From Callorhinus ursinus (taxonomy: Eukaryota; Chordata; Mammalia; Carnivora; Otariidae): a stretch of 64,000 nucleotides of DNA. The translations under genes and the position numbers were made by a program. A model generated the notes under the pieces. The model was given only the letters and a program-made list of their open reading frames with translations, had not been told where the DNA came from and did not search any database. Positions 57,431-64,000 of this stretch are shown in pieces. Position 1 is the stretch's first letter; each line of letters begins with the position of its first letter. The DNA is taken from contig NW_020312968.1 of NCBI RefSeq assembly GCF_003265705.1, positions 9,080,593 to 9,144,592 of the forward strand. Reading direction: 5' to 3'.

Positions 57431-58360
57431 TCTAACCTTGAAAACACAAGTTTCACCTACCCTCTCCCTCCTAAGAAAATGTTTAGAACATCCTTATTGC
57501 CTAAAAGATAAGACTCACTGTCATTAAGCTGGAAATGCAAGAGCTCAGCCTCTACAATGCCTTAGCCTAACCTGCCAATGTGATTTTTCTCATACCTTCT
57601 GCAATGAGGACCCTCCACTTTAACCAAGCTGGTCTACTCACTGGCCTCTGGGGACTCACTGCACATTTATATCTTCAGGACCCACGATCACAGATATGGC
57701 TTCCAGAGCCCTTCATGTTGCACGTTGCTGGTGTGGAACTTACCAGGTACCTACTCCAGCAGCCATCAGAACAGCCCACCTCTGAAAGTCGAACTTCCAA
57801 AAATGCAACCCAAGATTAAACTATAGTTAGACCATACTCCTCTTGATCCAAAGTCCATATATTATCAACTAAAATTACCAAGTACTGTTTCATTCTGAAA
57901 GAAGAATTTCTGCCACTCTAGATCTCTCCTACACTGTAATTCTGCACATTTTTTTAACCCAATGCCAGATTTTACATACATTCCTTTTCAATTTTACCTT
58001 ATTAACTTCTATTTTTTTCCAACTTGGGAAGATTTTTTTTAAACGAATTCTTTCCACCCATGGATTAGCATTGTCTTATCCACCAATCTAAAAAGTATAC
58101 ATTTACATAGTCATGGTGTTGATTTAAAAAGTCTTAATAGCATTTGGCCAAAGAAAGCAGGAAAGATTTTTTTTTCCAAATTGGCTTTGATCCATTAAAC
58201 TCAACATACTTTGGGTATATTTGTTGGGTCAACTCTGAAGCCATCTGAATTTTCTGTGGTCCAATCTACACTTATTTATCTTGTCTGCATGATTATCATG
58301 GGATACTTTATCAAAATCTTTGTGAATCTTTCATTTATTCCATACAGACATATCCCTAAT
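57431..58360. other. No recognisable feature
   Basis: Nothing recognised. 57440-57700 may be an old LINE relic, not assignable. Confidence 0.4.
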
Positions 58361-58584
58361 AAAAGTCTAATAACTTTAATTTTTTAAAAGATTTTATTTA
58401 TTTATTTGAGATAGCAAGCATGACCAGAGCAGAGGGGCAGAGGGAGAAGGAGAAGCAGGCTCCCTGCTAAGCAAGGAGCCCGATATGGGGCTCGATCCCA
58501 GGACCCTGGGATCATGACTTGAGCCAAAGGCAGATGCTTAACTGACTGAGCCACCCAGGTGCCCCAAAAGTCTAATAACTTTAA
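58361..58584 (-). mobile_element. CAN-SINE, exact 19-bp duplication
   Basis: Core 58380-58565: 'tttttaaaagattttattta', shortened GA block, 'gggctcgatcccaggaccct', 'gagccacccaggtgcccc'. Flanks 'aaaagtctaataactttaa' at 58361-58379 and 58566-58584 are identical. Confidence 0.97.
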
Positions 58585-58817
58585 AACCTCAGTCACCTTA
58601 TTTGAGGATCATTGATTCTTAGCTATGTACACTTGATGAATACCTACTTCTCCAAATGCTTGCAAACTACTTGTTTAGGAATCCAATTCAAAATCTCACC
58701 AATAATTGATATCAAGTTTGTGTCTACTAGAATGCCTTATAAAACTGGAATATGTCCACCTCATCCTTTGGTAAATTTTCTGTTGTAGTGTTTTTCCAAG
58801 TCTGAGGTAGTGATCTT
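58585..58817. other. No recognisable feature
   Basis: Nothing recognised. Confidence 0.45.
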
Positions 58818-59280
58818 ATATTAGTTTCCTATTGCTGCTATAGCAAATTACCATTGACTTATTGGCTTAAAGCAATGCAGATGTGTTACAGTCTGGAGTT
58901 CAGAAGTTTGAAATCAGTGTCACTAGCCTAAAATCAAGGTAGTGAGAGGGCTGCATTGCTTCTGGAGTGTCCGAGGCAGAAGCCACTCCCTACTCCTTCC
59001 AGCTTTCAGAGACCACCCACATTCTGTGGCTCGTGGCCAGGGGCCAGCAATCACATCACTGACCTTTGTTTCCATGGTCACATCATCTGTTCCTTCTCTC
59101 GCTTTCCTGCCTCCCTCCTAAGGATCCTTGTGATTACATTTGGCCCACCCAGATAACCAGATAATCTTCCCATCTCAACACACCAGCAAAGTCCTTTCTG
59201 TCTTTTAAGGTAGCATATTCATAGGTGTTAGGGATCGAATGTGGACATCTTTGGAGGAGGCCATTATTCTGCTTGCTGCA
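58818..59280 (-). mobile_element. ERVL-MaLR LTR (MLT1-like), near full length
   Basis: Complement-strand LTR: 'tatattagtttcctattgc', 'ggagttcagaagtttgaaat', 'ctgtggctcgtggccagggg', 'ccttgtgattacatttggcc', 'cacccagataaccagataat' and 'gccattattctgcttgctgc'. About 460 bp, the most complete MaLR LTR here. No internal region adjoins it. Confidence 0.87.
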
Positions 59281-59576
59281 AATCCCAAGATCATCACTAA
59301 GAAAGTTACTTTAATATCTTTAGATAGAATTCATTTGGCTTAATTACTGACATACATTTTAATGGACTAATATTCTTGCTATCATCTTTATTCTCTTTGA
59401 ACTGCAATTCTCCCTGATGTCCTAGACTTTCCAAGAAAATCCTTCCGTAAGAGGAAAGAGGCCTACAAAACTAGCAGTTGAGGGGTTCTGCTTTGTCTGT
59501 CATTTAACTTGAACCACCTTCCTCAAACAGTGATCAATGACCTCTCCTTTCTTCTTCTTCTTTTTTTTTTTACTTT
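59281..59576. other. No recognisable feature
   Basis: Nothing recognised; CT-rich at 59545-59572. Confidence 0.45.
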
Positions 59577-59800
59577 AAAAATAAGTTAAGGGGGGGTGCC
59601 TGGGTGGCTCAGTTGTTAAGCGTCTGCCTTTGGCTCAGGTCATGATCCCAGGGTCCTGGGATCGAACCCCGCATCGGGCTCCCTGCTCAGCAGGGAGTCT
59701 GCTTCTCCCTCTGCCACTCCCCCTGCTTGTGTTCCCTTTCTCGCTGTGTGTCTATCAAATAAATAAATAAAATCTTTAAAAAATAAAAATAAGTTAAGGG
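59577..59800 (+). mobile_element. CAN-SINE inserted at the 5' edge of an older SINE
   Basis: Core 59594-59784: 'ggggtgcctgggtggctcag', 'gcgtctgcctttggctcagg', 'gggatcgaaccccgcatcgg', CT body, 'aaataaataaataaaatc' tail. Flanks 'aaaaataagttaaggg' at 59577-59592 and 59785-59800 are identical. The right copy abuts the head of the next SINE. Confidence 0.95.
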
Positions 59801-59995
59801 GAGCCTGGATGGCTCAGGCAGTTGAGCATCTGACTCCTGGTTTCAGCTGAGGTCATGATCCCAGGGTTGTGAGACTGAGCCCCCGATCAGGCTCTACACT
59901 CAGTGGGGAGTCTACTTGAAGATTCTCTCCTCTGCCCCTCTCCCCACTCGCATGCTCCCTCAAATAAATAAATAAATCTTTTTAAAAAATAGAAA
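59799..59995 (+). mobile_element. Older CAN-SINE, directly downstream of the younger copy
   Basis: 'gggagcctggatggctcagg', 'gagcatctgactcctggttt', 'gatcccagggttgtgagac', 'gctctacactcagtgggga', tail 'aaataaataaataaatcttt'. This is a diverged older subtype; the copy at 59594 landed at its 5' boundary. Confidence 0.92.
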
Positions 59996-61515
59996 AAACC
60001 CAATTTTTTTTATTTTTAACATTTTCTCAAGTCTCAACATATTCACAGTGAGCCTTCAAGATTTTTCATTTGCACAGATTTGTGCCATGTCCATGGTCTT
60101 ATATGCATCCTAGATCATGTGCCCTGCCTTTGAGATTCTGGTTTTGTTCTTTCTAAATCTAGGCATGGATTGTTCCTTGAGCATGTTCTATTTCTTTAAT
60201 GTCTCCTCAGCGTCCTTCTCATTAGGATAACCCAAGATTACAGAGTAAGCATTTCTTTTTTTAAAGCTACTTATTCTTCTTTAGTGATAGTCTCTTGTAG
60301 AAACTGACTGTGGACTCACTTTACCTTTCTCTGATTAAAAAAGAAAAAATCCCATGGATGTGTCTGAACATGCCCATTTGTTCCTTTTTTCTGCTGTTAT
60401 GAATTCCAAGGTGACTCAGTCACTTCCTCCCATGTTTCTCGTACCTTCTGTTTCACCAACTGGCTTTTCCTTTCTGGTCAGAATTCATTGGAAGCGCTAG
60501 TCATTTTGTCCTCTAATCAGCTGTTCCATTTTTAGCTATAGGAGCCTCCCCGCAGATGTTCGGGGAGTTAAAGTCATGATATCACTGCATAACTATTACA
60601 GGGCTGAGTGGTCCTTACCCCCTCACCCCTTCTCTGCATCTTTCACCTCTGCCCACAGACTTCCACACATGGTTCTGGAGTCTTTCACATGGTACTTTGC
60701 TAACATTTAGTGCTCTGGCTCGAGTGGGAGGACAGGAGCTGAGAAAGGATAGATACCAACTAGACATAAGTTTAGGAATGGGCAGTAAGTGGGGTCCAAA
60801 CCAGTCTGCATGTCCTGCAAATAAATGAGTAAAGGACAAACATGCTGGTTTAGTTTAAGGGAGTCGTTGGTTTCAGGAAAGAAAACTCCACTCCAGCTAC
60901 AGGGGTAGAGCAGGTGACTGAGGCTATGGCAATCATTACATGTCACTCCATAACCACGGTGATTAGAGGAGAGCACACGCAGGTAAGGGAGCTGCTTGTA
61001 GCCATCCTGGGATCACAAGAACAGCTAATTTTAAATGAGGTGGACACCACGGAAGGGGAAACAAACAAAATGAAAGAAATCAGTTTCTGCATGACACTAT
61101 TGAGCCACAAAACCAAGCCTTCCCTGTGGCCAGCCCCTCTTTAGGATTTTCAGTTCCTTTTAATGTCAAAGCCCATATGAGTTGGATTTCTATTCAAAAT
61201 GTGCCCCTCTATTCCATAACTTGAAGTTCTATTCCACCAAATTTCACCAATAACCAGGAGACTGGGTTAAAAATACTAAGTTTACTTTGCTTATTTTTGT
61301 TAATTACCAGTATTTCTGTGTATTAAATCTGGACAGAGAGAAGTGGTTTGTTGTTTGTAAATTGGAAAGTGTCAGTGGGAAGGGACAAATATCTAGAAAA
61401 CCAGGATTAGGAGAGGGGCAGGTGTCAAGAACTTGTCTTGCTAGGGGGCATGGTAGAATTTTGGCTGTGATGAAAAGGAGGTTTTTGTTTGTTTGTTTGC
61501 TTTTTAGGAGGTCTG
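59996..61515. other. No recognisable feature
   Basis: Nothing recognised in about 1.5 kb. Confidence 0.45.
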
Positions 61516-61745
61516 AAAAGATACAGAGGGGGACACCTGGGTGGCACAGTTGGTTAAACATCAGACTCTTGATCATGGCTCAGGTCGTGATCTCAGGGTC
61601 ATGAAACAGAGCCCCATGTTGGGCTCTACGCTCAGTGGAGAGTCTACCTAAGACATACTCTCTCCCTCTGCTCCTTCCCCTGCCTCAAATAAATAAATCA
61701 ATTTTTAAGAAATATATTTTTTTAAAAAAAGAAGATATAGAGGAA
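61516..61745 (+). mobile_element. CAN-SINE, older subtype
   Basis: Core about 61530-61730: 'ggacacctgggtggcacag', 'aaacatcagactcttgatca', 'gggctctacgctcagtggag', tail 'aaataaataaatcaattttt'. Flanks 'aaaagatacagaggg' and 'agaagatatagagga' are an imperfect duplication. Confidence 0.92.
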
Positions 61746-63513
61746 TTCCCAGGAGGCAAGTCTCAAGAGTGAGGAGGACTGAAGGAGCTTTCACTGGAGT
61801 GGAGGACAGGGTAGGATGTCTGAGGGGCAACTAATCTGAGGATTGTTGTGGATGGAGTGAAAATTGACTTGGAGTTCACAGTTTATAGGGTGTCATGTGG
61901 AGTCAAAAGAGGACTGAAGGACTAAAAGAGCAAAGGCTGACTGAGGGATGGGAGGTGATGTGGAGAGAGAAGGTAAGTCGGCAGGAATGAAGGGGTGGGC
62001 AGTTGGAGAGGACAGCGTGTGGTCAGTGAGTCAGCTCTGAGTTCTACCCACTTAAGGGCACATTTGTCTTCTCTGCCTTGCCGCATGCTACAGGAAGTGT
62101 AAGAACTGTTCTCTCAGAGTGCTGTTTCCTGCCTTTTGTTTCTGTGGTCTGAGTTTCAGTATTAGGCACCAACCTGTCATATGTGGGCAGCGGTGGCAGC
62201 AGCTGATCACTTAGTATCAACGATGTATGTGAAATTCTGTTCTTCCTCTCTCTACCCTCAGGCCATGTATATAAACACCCCCCAATCCTACAAACATCCA
62301 GAAGAATAAACCTGCAAAACATCTCTTTCCAGATGCCAGTAGCAGCCCCGAATCAGAAGGATTCAGTTTTGCTAATAAGCTTTATAGTTCTCTTCCCAAG
62401 ACTTTCCTCCTTTTCTAAACCATTTCCATTTTTCCACTACGATAGGAAAAACAACTTGTAAAAATCTTAAGTGGCCACAGAGATTACTGAATCTACCTCC
62501 CTCCTCTTTGCAACCTGGGAAATTGAGGCCCAGAGAAATATGTCCTTTGACATACAAAAGTTTTTTAATTTGAGGAAGTCCAATTTATTATTATTATTAT
62601 TATTATTATTTTCTTTCACTGCTTGTGCTTTTAGTCCATGAGATCTTTAGACACCAGTCTTCACTACCCACTAGTAGTGTCTTCCTTTATTTTCTAGAGA
62701 ACAAATCTGGTGATCACCAACTAGTCAATGATTGGCTCCTTCACTGGCAAGTCAAGAGATTTGAGGAACAGGAATAATGGAGGGAGCAGGGATCCCATGG
62801 AGAAACATGATCACCTGGTGTATGTTTTCAGCAACGGGTAGAGTAAAGGATGGGTCCAAAGGGAAAAGGCCACACACGCACTAAGAAAATTGTTGTAGCT
62901 GATCTGACACCTGGGCTGGCTACCACCCAGTGATGGAAATAGGCAAGGCTTGGGGGTACTAGTTTACAATTACTAGTTAAGTTACTACACAAACATTTTG
63001 CTTGAAATTTAGATAGGCCACTCTTTGGGATCAGATGGGTTTGGCTTTGGGGTTGTTTGTTGCTTAAGGGAGTTGGAGTGAGAGACAGGTTGGTCTTCCC
63101 AAGTCTGAAGCTGCCAACCCTGGAGTGCGGCTTCCATGAGGCAGGGTGCTACATTCCAGTAGGAAGGTATCACTGTCTTCGGTGGGACAGTTGCTGGGTG
63201 ACCTACTTGTGCTCCAGTTGTGTGCCATTTCTACTTTTTATAGATTTCTAATCTGCCAACAGGAGGCCCCTTAATTTGAGGTGATTTTCCAGCAGTAAAA
63301 GGTCTATTATGATTACAGCTGCAGCTATGAATCAGAGCAGACACAACCCCTTAGCTTTACATTTGACCTCATTACTCCAAACTCTAAATGATCAAAATAA
63401 GTAACCATAAATCAGAGAGGAGAGAGAAGGGGAAAAAGCTTAACGGACTAATTATTTAAAAGTTATAACCCAGTAATAACACCTCCAAGTTGTTCTCTAC
63501 CCCCAATTCAAGT
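61746..63513. other. No recognised gene; (TTA)n tract
   Basis: (TTA)n at 62584-62611. 63255-63480 is free of obvious repeat debris and may be a conserved non-coding stretch, which is only an impression. Confidence 0.4.
62584..62611. repeat. (TTA)n microsatellite
   Basis: About nine ATT/TTA units. Confidence 0.95.
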
Positions 63514-63900
63514 CAACTTCTCATTTGCTAGTGACAGAAATCCATCTTCAATGAATTTACACAAAAGAGGGAATTCATAATAATGATTTTGGGAATATCT
63601 CATGTAATCGAAGGCAGACGGGATAACCAAATTATGAATGGATAATGTGTGTTACAGGGCCCTTGTGGACAGTGGGAACCTAAATTCAATCTTACTTTAA
63701 CTCTCTCTGTGTGTCTTTCAGTCTGTGTTGACTTCATTCTGTCTCACAGCAAATGAGTATTCCTTCATAGCAGGGAACACAACCACTGAAAGCTCCCCTA
63801 TTTCAGGCTGAGCTCCTACCAGGGAGTGTCTGTATCAGTCAGGGTTCAGTTGCAGATGACAGAAACCCCTCCTGCAAGTTTAAGCAGAAAGGAGACACCC
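63514..63900 (+). repeat. Possible ancient interspersed repeats, family not named
   Basis: 'gctagtgacagaaatccatc', 'agggaattcataataatgat', 'gtctgtgttgacttcattct', 'ggctgagctcctaccaggg', then a second start 'tgtatcagtcagggttcag' with 'gatgacagaaacccctcc'. It shares its opening word with 46333-46610. Confidence 0.35.
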
Positions 63901-63902
63901 AG

Positions 63903-64000
63903 AGGCGTCTGGGTGGCTCAGTCAGTTAAGCTTTCAATTCTTGATTTCAGCTCAGGTCATGATCTCAGGGTGGTGAGATCGAGCCCCATGTCAGGCAGGC
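63903..64000 (+). mobile_element. CAN-SINE, cut by the window end
   Basis: 'aggcgtctgggtggctcag', 'gctttcaattcttgatttca', 'gctcaggtcatgatctcagg', 'gatcgagccccatgtcaggc'. Only the tRNA-like head lies in the window; the body and tail continue beyond 64000. Confidence 0.92.

Overview
The window is nuclear DNA from a carnivoran mammal, almost certainly a caniform and probably a non-canid arctoid (bear, seal or mustelid group). The evidence is about twenty tRNA-Lys-derived CAN-SINE (SINEC) copies. Most share the head 'cctgggtggctcag', an AAATAAATAAAATCTTT-type tail and target-site duplications of 13-19 bp. Carnivore-type LINE-1 elements are also present. The dog-specific SINEC_Cf form with its 'ggatccctgggtggcgcagc' head was not seen. 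Choosing among seals, mustelids and bears is beyond what can be read here.

I find no host protein-coding exon, tRNA, rRNA or recognisable ncRNA gene. The region reads as intergenic or deep-intronic DNA. Open reading frames are short, overlap on both strands, or belong to dead transposons. The recognisable content is repeats: SINEC, LINE-1 of several ages, MIR and L2 relics, ERVL-MaLR (MLT1-like) LTRs, one ERV1-like solo LTR, a MER5-like hAT relic, a Tigger-like relic, and microsatellites.

Layout: 1-10.0 kb is mostly unassigned sequence with a MIR, three SINEs, an LTR-like relic (4.1-4.5 kb), an old HAL1/L1-type relic (4.9-6.0 kb) and an old L1 3' end (7.2-7.9 kb). 10-19 kb holds an MLT1-like LTR split by a SINE, two younger 5'-truncated L1s and several MIRs. 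19-27 kb is relatively repeat-poor, with a solo LTR at 22 kb. The centrepiece is 27.5-36.9 kb. There a full-length but dead L1 (28776-35864) sits inside the 3' UTR of a second L1, which itself sits inside the ORF2 of a third. Each step is marked by its own target-site duplication. The full-length L1 carries a 10-N assembly gap flanked by a perfect 47-bp repeat, which looks like a false gap. 37-50 kb contains a twin-primed (5'-inverted) L1 with a perfect 13-bp duplication, a long L2, an MLT1-like LTR and an inverted old L1 holding a (CA)n. 50-64 kb carries SINEs (one pair nested tail-in-tail, one pair abutting), MIRs, a Tigger-like relic, an MLT1-like LTR and a SINE cut by the window end.

Nothing suggests a new gene system. 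The most informative observations are the three-level L1 nest, the compound L1 3' UTR shared by two independent copies, the twin-primed L1 and the assembly artefact. Family names rest on pattern memory, not on a search, and boundaries without target-site duplications are approximate.
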